The position numbers and the translations under genes are program-made. A DNA stretch of 64,000 nt from Cocos nucifera (Eukaryota; Streptophyta; Magnoliopsida; Arecales; Arecaceae). The notes beneath the pieces are model-generated. The model saw only the letters and a list, made by a program, of their open reading frames with translations. It did not search any database and was not told the DNA's origin. Of this stretch, positions 47,950 through 59,303 are shown piece by piece (the stretch's first letter is position 1; the number at the start of each line of letters is the position of its first letter). Where the stretch lies: positions 124,001 to 188,000 of the forward strand of contig QRFJ01004200.1 of the NCBI GenBank assembly GCA_006176705.1, in the 5' to 3' direction.

Positions 47950-48981
47950 TGTTCATATGATACCATCATACATCCTCACTCTGACTATACTAACACCCAT
48001 AACTTTACATTGGTGATCATCTCCAAGACTAATACTTCCTCCATCGGATCTCTCGTATGATGAGAACCACTCCTGATGTGCAGTATAATGGTGGGAACAT
48101 GCTGAATCTAATGTCCAGTGGCTATCATACTTTGTGACTCCATTTGATAATTTTAGTATATTATCTTCACTATCTTTAGATGATAGAGCACCACTCCCAC
48201 TAATCGATCCACCATTAGAAGTGCCCTTCCTCTTTTTATTGTTCAAAAATGGGCAATTTCTTCTAATATGATCAGGTTGATGACACTTATAGCATTTGAA
48301 ATTTTTTTGATTTTCTCGAGACTTCGATCTACTCTTAAATTTATCTCGACTACTCTCCTTAGGCCTTTCTTGCCTCTCATTCATAGAAAGCACCTTTGAA
48401 CTAGGATTTTCTTTAACTAGCATGTCTCGCTGCTAATTAGATCTGAGAACTCTAACTACTTTCTCGAAGTTTAATATCTCCTTTTCATACACCAAAGTAG
48501 TCATGAGACCATCATATGCTGCTAGTAGTGAATACAACAATAGAAGAGCTCCATCTTTCTCATTAATCTTCACATCAAGGCCGATGACATTCGAGCAAAC
48601 TTGATTAAATTTTTGGATGTGAAAAACTAGATCTCCTCCTTCGGGCATCCATAAGTTATACAGCTGTTTCTTCAACCACAGCTTGTTTGTCATATTCTTG
48701 CCCATATACGTCTTCTCCAATTTTTGCCAAAGCCTATTTGGTGTGGTTTCCATGTTGATTTCTGGTAAAACTTCATCAGCGAGGCACATATGAATCATGC
48801 TGAAGGCTATCTCTTCAAGTTTCTTCTACTCTTTAATAAAAATCTTTTTCGATCTTTTCTGAGTCAAGATCTTGTAGATTCTATTCTACACAAGTAGATC
48901 CTTCATCCTTTGCTGCTAAAGACTAAAGTTTTTCTTATCATCAAACTTTTCAAAGTCCACCTTGGTGGTACTCGATGCCAT
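47950..48981 (-). pseudogene. Element D gag and protease, broken
   Basis: It begins at ATG 48981 (MASSTTKVDFEKFDDKKNFS), with a stop at the next position where Trp is typical. An open piece (48433-48798) reads MIHMCLADEVLPEINMETTP, LWQKLEKTYMGKNMTNKLWL and KINEKDGALLLLYSL. The next piece (47953-48423) holds a zinc knuckle CYKCHQPDHIRRNC (CX2CX4HX4C kept) and the protease motif WTLDSACSHHYTAH. The short leader (about 110 bp) and gag type agree with the Tork/Tnt1 lineage. Confidence 0.9.
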
Positions 48982-49090
48982 CCTAACCAAATTTTCAATA
49001 ACCAAATATAAAAGAGAATAAATAGTGTTTAAAAGAATCTATTCAGCACCTTACCATAATTTTGGTGAAACTTTGACCTTTCCTCCATCA

Positions 49091-49104
49091 GATCTAATAC
49101 CAAT
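49091..49104 (-). other. Element D primer binding site
   Basis: The minus strand reads attggtattagatc, a mutated version of the tRNA-iMet site tggtatcagagc, next to the LTR end. Confidence 0.75.
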
Positions 49105-49447
49105 TGTTAGATCTCAATCCTCCTAATATCGCTCTATTGGGATCTATCTTTACTACTTGATGATTGCAGAAATAGCAATAAGAATCCAAAAAAATAGATG
49201 GCCATCCTATCAAACCCTAAAAAACCTAGGATGGGGAGAAGAGAGGGAGAACGAGAGAGGAAGATAGAATTTTCAGGAAGAAAAGAGCTTGTATTTTATT
49301 CGTATAAATTTACAAAATCAATACAAAGTATATATATACCTGGTCAAATTGATCCAATCCAAAAAAAATTTCTTAGCTAACCTAATATGATAAATGCCCC
49401 GAGCCCATGTACACCCATGTCTTATATGCACACATCTATTAGACTAA
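49105..49447 (-). repeat. Element D 5' LTR, truncated to 343 bp
   Basis: It matches 20963-21305, including the leading tgttagat and the TA-rich promoter-like run (about 49328-49339). Similarity stops abruptly at 49447, where F's LTR starts. The remaining part is expected to the right of F. Confidence 0.88.
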
Positions 49448-51192
49448 TAAAGGAACCAGATCTAGGATTTTATAGATAGATCTTGAAAACTTTTTTAAGA
49501 TCTTACAGTGAAAGACTTAAATAAATTAAATATTTATTTAAATAAATATATAAATATCTAGATCTCAGATCTATTACATGATCAAGATAAGATATTAAAT
49601 TAAAAATTAAAATCAAATAAGAAAGTAAAAGGTTGATCAAATCAATCTAGATCTACACTACATCAAATGCAGGTATGAAGTTAAGGGATCAGATTTATTA
49701 TCTGAGCAAGTTAGACGTTCTAACTTGCTGATCTGGGCTTGAGGATGAAGTCATGAGCCGCACATGCATCCAGCCTCTAGGAGTCCTCCACACGAGTCTA
49801 TGATCTCTGATCTAAAGTCCGATGCAGAAAATCAGCATAGCATGCTAGTACTATGCTGATCCTTCTTCGATGATCAATTGGATGCTCCCTTCTTCAAAAT
49901 TTGGACTCTCCAAAATATGAGAAGAAAGATGAGAGTTTATTGATCTGAGACTCTCTTAGAAAAAACTCAGAAAAAGAAGAGATTGAAAATAAAACAGCCC
50001 TAGAAGAAGACCCTCTTCTTCTTCTCTTTTCTCTCACCTAGACACCTAGTTTGGTGCCTATGGAACCCCCATGCCCAAGGATCCTCTTCCTCTGATTTTT
50101 ATATAACACAAACCTCTCCCAAAGCTCTGTATTTTATAAAAATATTAGAACAAAATTCATCCAATAAATAGGAAAAAAGAAGTGTCTAAGTTAGGTCAAA
50201 TTTCTAGACTAGGAATATCCAAACATGGGAAGTTGTTGGGGTGTCTAACTCTTGGGCGCCTCCTCCATAATTTTTAGCATGGACCAGCAAGGGAGGGTGC
50301 ACAAAAAAGAAGATTATTTTCATAGAATAAGAGAAGAATTAATTAAAAAAGGGGGCGGCACTCAAGGGAAGATGTTTTGGTCAACAAGGATTCTATCTCA
50401 TAGAATCCTAAGCAAAACCAATTTCTCTTTTGACTTGGTCTTCCACCTAATTTCCAAATATGACTTGGAGGGAGAGAGGAGGCATGGAAATTATGAAGAA
50501 AAGAATTTTCCATGAAAAATACCTAAAAAATAGGTATGGGGGGCATTGGCACCAAGGTGGCACAAGGAGATAGGGAGGAGTCCAAGTCACACTAGGACTC
50601 CTATTTTGACTTGATCAAATAAGATCTTTTAACCAAATAAAATAAAGATTAAACCAATCTAATTAAATAAGACCCTAACACATTTAAGAACTTAATTAAA
50701 TTAGATTTAATTAGATTTAATTTTAATTTATTTTTTAATCAAATTTAAAAATTGGGTTAATCCGAGTCCTAGTTAGGCTAAGACTAGTTCTTCCTTGTAC
50801 TTGACTTATCCAATAAACCAATTGGACTTGATCCAATCAAGTCCAAACTAAATCTAATTAAATCATATTTAATTAAACTTAATCTCAACCTATTGGCTTA
50901 ATCAAATTAAGCTAATTAGCAATCCAATTGCTAATCGATCCTCCTACAACACTTACACTAGATTAAACACCAATCGTATTGATTGTTTAACCCTAGAATG
51001 ATTCTCAATCGTTGATCAACCATCCAATCAGATCATAAGCTCTAATGTGTGTGACCTCATAGGTCTGAACCTAAGCTGGTATAATAGAAATAAATTTCTA
51101 TATCAATCGAAGTGACCATCTAGCAATGATATCCGACGGTCGGATAGATCGAAGGTGTAGAACACCATCCTTAGAATCCATGGGGATATAGT
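49448..51192 (-). repeat. Element F 3' LTR, outer part
   Basis: It aligns with 16585-18340 of C. It carries the GAGTCC dyad at 50577-50601 (one mismatch in the arms). It is cut at 51192 by E. No gene is present; the 87-codon frame at 50252-50515 is incidental. Confidence 0.88.
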
Positions 51193-52513
51193 TGTTAGAT
51201 ATATGTGCCCTAAAAGCCAGAATTGGCTGACACTTGTAATACACTTCTAGAGGAAAAATTATAATTTTGACTAATATCAATAAAATAGATTATTTTCTAT
51301 CACATATGTGTATTTAGTGTCTGTGATACATCCTTTGAGTTAATGGTAATGATAATTCATATTTTCAAGAGTTGAAAATTTAAGACATGAATAATCATTA
51401 TTAACTCATAAAATGCTTCTGACCGTAGGATCATTGCGAGGATGGTGATTGATCCGGAAGGTTGGTGTATAATCGCTTCTCTTTAGTAGATGAGTCTTGA
51501 GTCTACGGTGTGGAGACACCGGAGTGAGAGTACAGGTACTCATTAGAGAACGAGGGCACTGAGCATGACCACCTCGAGTAGTCATTAGGGAGTCTACCTT
51601 CTCGTCAATGACTGACTCGATGTTGCAGTAGTGTGTCTGGTTCTTTGACCTGAGGTGCATCGATAGCTCACCTTGAGGGTGTTATAGTTTGACTACACCA
51701 TTACTCGATCTCCTAGCCATTCGGAACCCTAAGGTGTATGTTGGCTATAGCATGTTCATTGTAGAAACTGGATAGCATCAAGATAGAATCTATCTACCTC
51801 GGTGGTAGAGGAGCAGCCCTATGATGATCATAAGAATCAAGTCCAGAAGCCCATGGCCATGGCAGAGTGAAATAATAGAAAGAGTTTCTATTTAGGTTTT
51901 CACATCGAACTTGAATTGAATGATTACATCATATGACAGAAACTAGGGTTTGACGAGTTCACCTTAACCCTAATCTGATCGGGGCTCAAGATAGAAGAAC
52001 TTAATCACATAGGTAGCTGCACCAAGAGGTTCGCATTCAACTCTGATGGGTTGCCACCATATATTGTTAGGTATCACAGATGGATTTTGGGAGCAATTAG
52101 AATGATTTAGATGATCGATCATTCTAGCTATTTGAATCAGAAGAGTTCTGATCCATCGAAAGGAGTTTCGATGATGTCGATGATAGAGATCATGACATAT
52201 CCCATTACCATATAGAACTGAACCTAACTGAATCACACAAATAAGGGTTTGAATCTGATGATTATCAATTGAACTGATCTAGTTCAATTGATCTGAATGA
52301 GATTCAATTAGGTTCAAGGAAATCATGCTAGCACTCGATTGAACCTAACGTTCTTCTTTTACTATCATAAATAGTTGTCCTGACTGAGTCAAAGAAGTTT
52401 ATGCTCGATTAGAGGCCTTCACTTGATCTGACTGAAGCTTGTCCAAGTTAGAAAAGGTTGTCTTATTTTGTAAGACATTACCTACCATTTTTAGTCACCT
52501 ACCATTTTTCGTC

Positions 52514-52576
52514 CTTTGACTTTGGTCAAAAATTGACCTTTGACTGGTCAAATGTTGACCATAGACACTTTGACTT
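52514..52576 (+). promoter_or_regulatory. W-box cluster in E U3
   Basis: About seven TTGAC/GTCAA cores in 63 bp, about 310 bp upstream of the TATA box. The 3' LTR copy is at 60623-60688. Confidence 0.65.
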
Positions 52577-52690
52577 ATGTCCACGTGTCACGCACCTATT
52601 GGAGGGCTGGTGGGGGCTTATCCTCCTGCCAAAACCTGGCAAGGAGGAGGGAGCATGCCACCCTTGGCGCACCCAAGTTGGAGGCGCCCA

Positions 52691-52715
52691 GGAGTCCCTA
52701 TTGGATAGGGACTCC
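52691..52715 (+). repeat. GAGTCC/GGACTC dyad in E U3
   Basis: Perfect 10-bp arms ggagtcccta and tagggactcc around ttgga. The 3' LTR copy at 60804-60828 has one G-T pair in the arms. The arms differ from B at three positions, and both sides changed together. Confidence 0.82.
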
Positions 52716-52886
52716 ATCTCCTTTCTGGATTCCGATTAGAGTTCTCCTAAGAACCAACTTTGATTGATATTAGGCACCATCTAAGGAGGAATCCAGGGGA
52801 CTCTATTCCCACTAATCAAATTTAGATCTGATTTCACAAAGAGTTGTGATTGATTGGGAAGAAGAGGAGTTGGATCACAGATAGTC

Positions 52887-52894
52887 TATAAATA
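52887..52894 (+). promoter_or_regulatory. TATA box of E 5' LTR
   Basis: tataaata inside the conserved block ctataaataagaccctg. The 3' LTR copy is at 60997-61004. Confidence 0.75.
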
Positions 52895-53470
52895 AGACCC
52901 TGCGCCCAACTCAAGGAATAATCTAAAAATTGAAAATCCCATGCCCCAAGACTGCCTCTCCTCTCCTCCTCCATGCCAAAGCATCTTCTCCCTCTCCTCT
53001 CTATGTTCAAAAGTGTTTTGGATTCTTGGTTGGTACAATCTAGATGAGAGAAAGGCGACTGAAAGCTAGAAGGCTGCGCTGCTGTAAAGGACAACTGCTG
53101 ATCGTCGAAAGATGTTTTGAAGATCCTCCAGATCAGATCCAGATCTAATTTTTGGAGATGTAATAGAAAAGAAGAAGATCTCTAGATCCAGTCTGAGTGG
53201 ATACCAGTAGAGGTCAAGCACTTGCATGGCTAGATCCAGAACCTTCCGCTGCTTACAGGATCATCAACGGATAATAGGATTATCCACTTCAAGGTAAATT
53301 AAATTTGATTTAATTTATTTAAATTTATTTTAATTATTAAAATAATAAGAATTAGATCTAAAATATCTTAAATCTGATCTAGATCAAAGAAAAAAATTTT
53401 AAAATATATCTCTTGATCTGATCAGATCTGAACGAACCTGATCCGAAAAAATCAGGATTTTCCCTTCAAC

Positions 53471-53484
53471 TGGTATCAGAGCCA
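53471..53484 (+). other. Element E primer binding site
   Basis: tggtatcagagcca, an exact match to the tRNA-iMet site, two bases after the LTR. Confidence 0.92.
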
Positions 53485-55319
53485 AGATTCTAAAGTATTT
53501 AGATTTGATTTTAAATTTATTTTAATTAAAAAATAAGTGATTTTAGATGTCACATGAGATGTGATCAGATCTAAAATCAGAAAAAATTAAAATTAAATGA
53601 TTTAGATCTAAGATTAGAAAATATGCATGACTAGTTCTAAAATAGAATAGTTCTATAGAATAGTCTTGTATGTTTTCAATTTAATTTGATTAAATCATAT
53701 TTTAGATCTATTTATTTACTATTTTTTGATATTATAATAGTTATAATAACATCTAAAAAATAGTAAATAAAAATTATTTAATTTTAAACATCATATGAGA
53801 TATGATTGATGCATGTCTAGACTAGTTGTAGAATAGTTCTACATAGTTATCTAGATTAGAATTTATTTTGATTAGATCAATCTAAATCTAATTTTTTAGA
53901 TTATTATGAGATAATTTAGATCTGAAAATATGCATGATTCAATACATGAGATGTATGCAAAATATGCCATGATTAGATCTAATTCTGTATATGAGATATA
54001 TGATATAGATCTAAAACTATTTTATAATATTGTATGTTCCTGATTAAGGCATTTCTCTTGGCCGTCTGATCATAAGAACGAAGAAGGGTTTAAAGGCCCT
54101 CTCCTTCTATCCGATGGAATGTTCTTATGACGAGTAGGGGTGCTGCACGTTCGTTCTTAATCAGAAACCCAAAACTTACTTTCTACAAAACTCTAGATCC
54201 TAAAATCCCAGGATTTATTATGCATATTTTGTTTATAAACCCTACTTAATTAAAAATTAAGATTATGAAATATTAATTAAGTCTAAAATTGAGAATTTTA
54301 GATCTAAGACATATTCATAATATTGGGTTCGGGCTTGGATAGCTCAATTAGGTCAAGTGGTTGATCAAACCGAATCAAGAGTTGGTTAGATGGGATCAAC
54401 AATGCTTAAATTGACTAGCCTAATAGGATTAAATCTAGATCAAGATCGAGTCACGATCAAGCAAGACCTAATTAGGCTCAGAGGTTAAAGTCTGGATTGT
54501 AGGCTAACCCAATTGGTTCTGACTCAATAATTTGGTGTCTAAGGTAAGTTTGGCACATATGACCGACTGATTTTTAATTGGGAGCTACTTAACCTGAATG
54601 CATTCTTGTACGAGTTAATGGCATATCCCTTCCACCGATCTCACTTACCTGGCCATATCTGTTGACACAGTTCTGATCTGAGGTGGTCAATAATCCGAGC
54701 TAACCCATGCCTCTAGGTTAGTCATAATTGTTATGACTATGACAAGTCTAGTTTAAAGAGACCTGAATCAATTCTTCCTAAGAAAAGATTAAGTCCAAGG
54801 TCTTCCACAATTGTAGATATGCGGGCTCTTTTCGAGGTTGATTATTTTCGACTGGATACAGTGGCTTAGTTGCATCAAAAAGATGCAACCATGTCTATTA
54901 GGCATTAGATGCTATGGGCTGGAGGATGAGTTGGACTCAATATTTTGAATACGGTGAGAGACTCAATTAAGAATCCAGTCTGTGCAAATGGGGGATCTGA
55001 CTTAACTAAGGAGTGGATCAATATTTTAGATACGGTAAGATTCATAAATTAGAGACCAAGTTTGGGTGCACCATGATTAGAGAATCATTGAACAAGAGTT
55101 GTTCACTCATTGGCTAACCCATCATCAATAACTGTTAGGTGAGATGATGAGTCAGTTGGTGAGACCACACCACCCATTAGAAATCACTAATCATGGAGAT
55201 TTTTGCATCTCTACAGAGAAAGTGTAGGGATTCGAGAAAATAGTGAAAGCTAATTTATTTAAAAATAAAATTCCTAAATAAATTGGTCAAGTCATAATTA
55301 CAATATCTAACTAGAATCT
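53485..55319 (+). other. Element E 5' leader, no gene
   Basis: About 1.84 kb, collinear with B's leader. It has the donor-like GGTAAGT at 54543-54549 and a complementary acttacc about 100 nt downstream (near 54645). No open frame is conserved. Confidence 0.8.
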
Positions 55320-56170
55320 TTGACTCTCTATAGGAAAATATCTGCATCCAACCCATTAGCACGTATCCTGGACACACATAGACTGACCGGACCCAATTAT
55401 AAAGATTGGCTCAAGAACTACAAAATCATTTTAAGTTCTGAGAAGTTAACCCATGTATTAGACCAGGACCCTCCCACCTTACTAATCCGTCCGTCCACTG
55501 AATAGAGAGCATCTCTAAAAAAATGGATAGACAAAGATAATAAGGCCAGATATTACATGTTGGGCTCGATGTCTGATGAGCTCCAGCACCAACATGAAGA
55601 TATCGGGACTGCTCGCCAAATGTTGGCTCACCTGTAGGAGATGTTTGGTGAACGGAGTCGTGCAGCTAAATATTAAGTCACAAAATGACTTTTTAAGGCC
55701 AAGATGCGTGATGGACAGTCAGTCCAAGATCACTGTCTGATGATGATCAAGGACTTGATAGAGCTTGAGAAACTTAGTGTAAAGTTAGACTTGGATCTGC
55801 AGAATAATGTTATTCTGCAATCCTTGATTGATGCATATGGATAATTTATCATGAATTACCACATGCATAAACTTCAAAATTTCTTGGCCGAATTAATGAA
55901 CATGCTTGTCACCGCTAAGCTTTCTATCAAAGGTTCTAAAGGCTTAGTTCTTGCTATGGAACGAACTTCTTCCAAAAGAAAGTCTAATGAAAAGAAAAAG
56001 AAGTCTGCGAAAAAGTAGAAGATGGAAGGATCCAAGAAGAAGAAGGCAGAGCCGAAGAAGAAGGCCGATGTCAAAGGAAAGTGTTTCCATTGCAACAGTG
56101 ATGGCCATTGAAAGCGAAACTGCCTTACTTACCTGGCCACCCTGAAGAACAAGAAGGAAGGTCCTTCTGA
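55320..56170 (+). pseudogene. Element E gag, broken
   Basis: The frame starts at ATG 55320, or Met 7 as in B (SASNPLARILDTHRLTGPNY). In-frame stops: TAG 55503-55505, TAG 55635-55637, TAA 55674-55676 and TGA 55686-55688. The last is at the same codon as B's gag stop. Beyond it the frame continues to the basic stretch (about 55960-56060, with a further TAG). In the zinc knuckle CFHCNSDGH the following Trp codon is TGA. Most stops are C-to-T or G-to-A changes relative to B. Confidence 0.9.
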
Positions 56171-57660
56171 AGGTATGCTCGTTATTGAGTCTAACCTTAC
56201 AGTTTCTTCTGCATCCAGTTTGGTGCTTGACTCTGGTTCTAGTGCTCATTTGTGCACTTCCATGCAGGGTCTTGAGGATAGTAGGAGGCTGAGGGATGGA
56301 GACATGACCCTACACGTCGGTAATGGAGCAAGAGTTGCTGCAATAGCCATGGAAATATATCCTCTTTGATTGCCATATGGTTTAGTGTTAGTTTTGAAAG
56401 ACTATTATTATGTGCCTGCAGCTAGCAAGAATTTGATTTCTATTTCATACTTAGCACTAGAAGGCTATATGATTACCTTCTGTAAGGACCATTGTAACAT
56501 TCTTTATGAAAGAAATAAAATTGCAAATGGTTTCCTTATTAACGATCTTTATCAGCTATATATTGATGTACCTATTCTAACTATCAAGCAAAATGTGAAT
56601 GCCAAATGACCTAGGGATAGTCCAAACGATAGTATCTATGGCACCTAAGATTAGATCATATAGCAGAAGATAGGATCAACAAATTGGAAAAAAATGGGCT
56701 ATTGAGTCCATTGATTTTCAAGTCATATCCAACTTGTGAATCTTGTCTTCAAGGCAAAATGACTAAACTCCCTTTTGTTGGACATGAGAAAAGGGCCACA
56801 GATCTCCTTGCCCTAATACATACTAATGTGTGTGACCCATTTGATGTACCGGCTAGAGATAATTTTGTCTACTTCATTACCTTTGCCGATGATCTATCTA
56901 GGTATGGGTATGTGTATCTTATGAGACACAAGTCTGAAGCCTTTGAAAAGTTTAAAGAATTCAGACATGAAGTAGAAAAACAAATTGAAAAATCCATTAA
57001 GATTCTTCGATCAAATCGAGGAGGGGAATACCTTAGCCGGGAATTCCTAGACTATCTAAAGAAAAATAGCATAGTCTCTCAATGGACTCCACCAGGAATA
57101 CCTCAACTCAATGGGATTTTAGAATGGAGAAATCAGACTCTATTGGATATGGTCCAATCCATGATGAGCTTCACAGACCTCCTTGATTTTCTTTGGGGAC
57201 ACTCATTGTTAACTTCAATTTATCTATTGAATAAGGTTTCCTCTAAAACTGTTTCTACCACACCGTATGAGATATGGCACGGTAAGAAACCAAGTCTGAG
57301 TCATCTCAAAATTTGGGATTGTTCGGCTCATGTCAAAAGATAATAAGCGACAACAAGCGGACAAGTTAGAGTTTAGGTCCTTCAGAGCTCGATTCATAGG
57401 ATACCCTAGGAGTCATTAGGATACTATTTCTACATTCTAGAAGATCACAATATGATTATGAGTCGATATGCCATCTTTCTTGAAAAATAGTTTATTTAAG
57501 ATAGCGGCATTGGAAAGCAGATCAAGCTTGATGAGAAAGTCTCACAAGTACAACGAGCTAAGGACCAACTAGAACCAAATCAGGTTGAGCCAATAAGAAC
57601 ACTACCTCCTCCACCTCATAGATCGAAAAGAGTTTTCTATCTCCCTGAAAGATACTTAGG
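56171..57660 (+). pseudogene. Element E protease and integrase, broken
   Basis: The protease has VLDSGSSAHLCTSMQ (about 56223-56267). The pre-integrase piece is 56370-56609, ending at a TGA where B has CGA, followed by a one-base loss. The integrase core (56684-57343, 219 codons) has CESCLQGKMTKLPF, then HTNVCDPF and LRSNRGGEY. Both catalytic aspartates seen in B (HTDVCGP, RSDRGGEY) are asparagine here. The glutamate in the third motif is kept. The linker with the PPPPHRSKRV-like segment runs to about 57660. Confidence 0.9.
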
Positions 57661-58770
57661 TATTATTTCAGAGGAAGTAGAGGAAATGTTCCTCATAGGT
57701 AATGGTGCTCATGGTGATGATCCCAAAACCTACAATGAGGCGATATTAGATATCGACTCCGAAAAATGGCTAGAGGCAATGCAGTCAGAAATTGACTCGA
57801 TGCACTCAAACCAAGTCTGGACCTTGGTAGATCCATCAGAAGGTATAGTACCTATTGGGTGTAAATGAATCTTCAAAAGAAAGATTGGTGCAGATAAAAA
57901 TGTGGAGACATTCAAGGCTAGACTAGTGGTAAAAGGTTATAGTCAACGCAAAGGCATTGACTATCAGGATACCTTTCCCTAGTGGCTATGCTAAAATCTA
58001 TCCGCACATTACTTGCCATTGCAGTCTATTTCGATTATGAAATATGGCAAATGGACGTGAAAACGGCATTCTTGAATGGATATCTAGAGGAAGAAATCTA
58101 TATGGAATAGCCGCTAGGTTTCACATCCAGTGATACTAATCACAAGGTTTGCAAGCTGCAAAGATCCATATATGGACTTAAGCAAGTATCTCAGAGCTGG
58201 AACACTCATTTCAATGATGTGATCATAACGTTTGATTTCATCAAAAATGAAGAGGAACCGTGTGTCTTTAAAAGGATCAGTGGGAGCGCTGTTGTCTTCC
58301 TCGTATTGTATGTGGATGACATCCTCCTTATTAGGAATGATATTCTCATGTTAACAACAGTCAAAATATGGTTGTCCAAGAAATTCTCCATGAAAGACCT
58401 AGGTGAAGCATTCCTTTATTCTAGGAATTAAGATCTATAGGGATAGATCGAATAGAATGCTAGGACTTTCACAGAAGATGTACATAGAGAAAGTACTAAA
58501 GGGGTTTAGTATGAAAAACTCTAAGAGGGGATTAATACCCTTCAGACATGGTATTCATCTTTCCAAGAAGATGTGCCCTAGCACACTAGATGAAATAGAA
58601 TGCATGAGCAAGATCCCTTACGCTTCTACAATAGGGAGCCTCATGTATGCCATGCTATGTACACGACCTGATATAGCCCATGCTATGAGTGTCACAAGCA
58701 AATATCGGTCAAATCCAGGTAAAGAACACTGGACTTCTATGAAATGTATCCTTAAGTACTTGAGAAGGCT
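57661..58770 (+). pseudogene. Element E reverse transcriptase, broken
   Basis: Collinear with B's RT. It opens with MFLIGNGAHGDDPKTYNEAI (57686), followed by VWTLVDPSEGIVPIGCK and TGA at the next (Trp) codon (57866-57868). A one-base loss near 57976 shifts the frame. YVDD (58309-58320) is intact in an open piece (58219-58431). A further shift near 58410 leads to the piece 58403-58780 with SKIPYASTIGSLMYAMLCTR. Confidence 0.9.
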
Positions 58771-59289
58771 AAAGATATGATGTTGGTCTTTGATATTGGA
58801 GAACTCCAAGTCCAAGGATACACAGACTCAAATTTCATGTCTGACATAGATGATCGAAAGTCGACATCTAGGAGTCTGTTTGTGTGCAATGGTGGTGCTG
58901 TCAGCTGAAAAAATTCCAAGCAAACAGTGATAGCAGATTCCACCATGGAAGCAGAATATATCGCTACATCAAAAGCTGCAAAGAAAGCATTCTGGTACAA
59001 GAAGTTTGCTGTAGAAATCGAAGTAATGCCATCAGATGCCATTCCTCTATACTGCGACAATAATGGTGCCATAGCCCTTGCTAAGGAGCCATGGTCTCAC
59101 CAAAAATCCAAGCACATGGAGCGGCGATACCACCTCATCCGTGATTACCTCGAGAAAGGTTACGTCGAGGTCAAAAGAGTCAACTCCACAGACAATATGG
59201 CAGACCCACTTACAAAGCCATTGGGACAACAAAAAATTGAAGCCCATCTTGAGAAAATGGGACTTAGACTTATAGCCAATTGGCTTTAG
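58771..59289 (+). pseudogene. Element E RNase H, mostly open C-terminal part
   Basis: After a frameshift near 58775 it shows YTDSNFMSDIDDRKSTS-like sequence, a TGA at the Trp codon before KNSKQ, then 120 open codons (58927-59289): STMEAEYIATSKAAKKAFWY, YCDNNGAIALAKEP, HMERRYHLIRDY, DNMADPLTKPLGQQ, ending LIANWL. The first acidic motif reads TDSN, as opposed to B's TDSD. Confidence 0.9.
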
Positions 59290-59292
59290 GAT

Positions 59293-59303
59293 AAGTGGGA
59301 GAT
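59293..59303 (+). other. Element E polypurine tract
   Basis: aagtgggagat-type purine run between the RNase H stop and the 3' LTR. Confidence 0.85.

Larger units (their letters stand above)
20963..49447 (-). mobile_element. Element D: Tork/Tnt1-like Ty1/copia element, split by H and truncated by F
   Basis: A minus-strand element with a short LTR (about 790 bp). Read from the right: truncated 5' LTR (49105-49447), primer site, short leader, gag, protease, integrase and the first part of RT (46283-48981). Then H and everything inside it (23155-46282) intervene. The rest of RT and RNase H (21770-23154) and the 3' LTR (20963-about 21750) follow. RT homology continues across the H insertion once one atcaa copy is removed. 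The 5' LTR stops at 49447 where F starts, so its last roughly 440 bp should lie beyond F, outside the window. Candidate left TSD: aataa (20958-20962). Confidence 0.9.
51193..53468 (+). repeat. Element E 5' LTR (2276 bp)
   Basis: From tgttagatatatg to cccttca. It holds the W-box cluster, dyad and TATA described separately, and two antisense open frames of 84 and 88 codons (51406-51660 and 51970-52236) matching those in B. Confidence 0.96.

Noticed and set aside
50252..50515. 87-codon frame in F's LTR
   Set aside because: LTR sequence; the aligned region in C (about 17370-17640) is not open.
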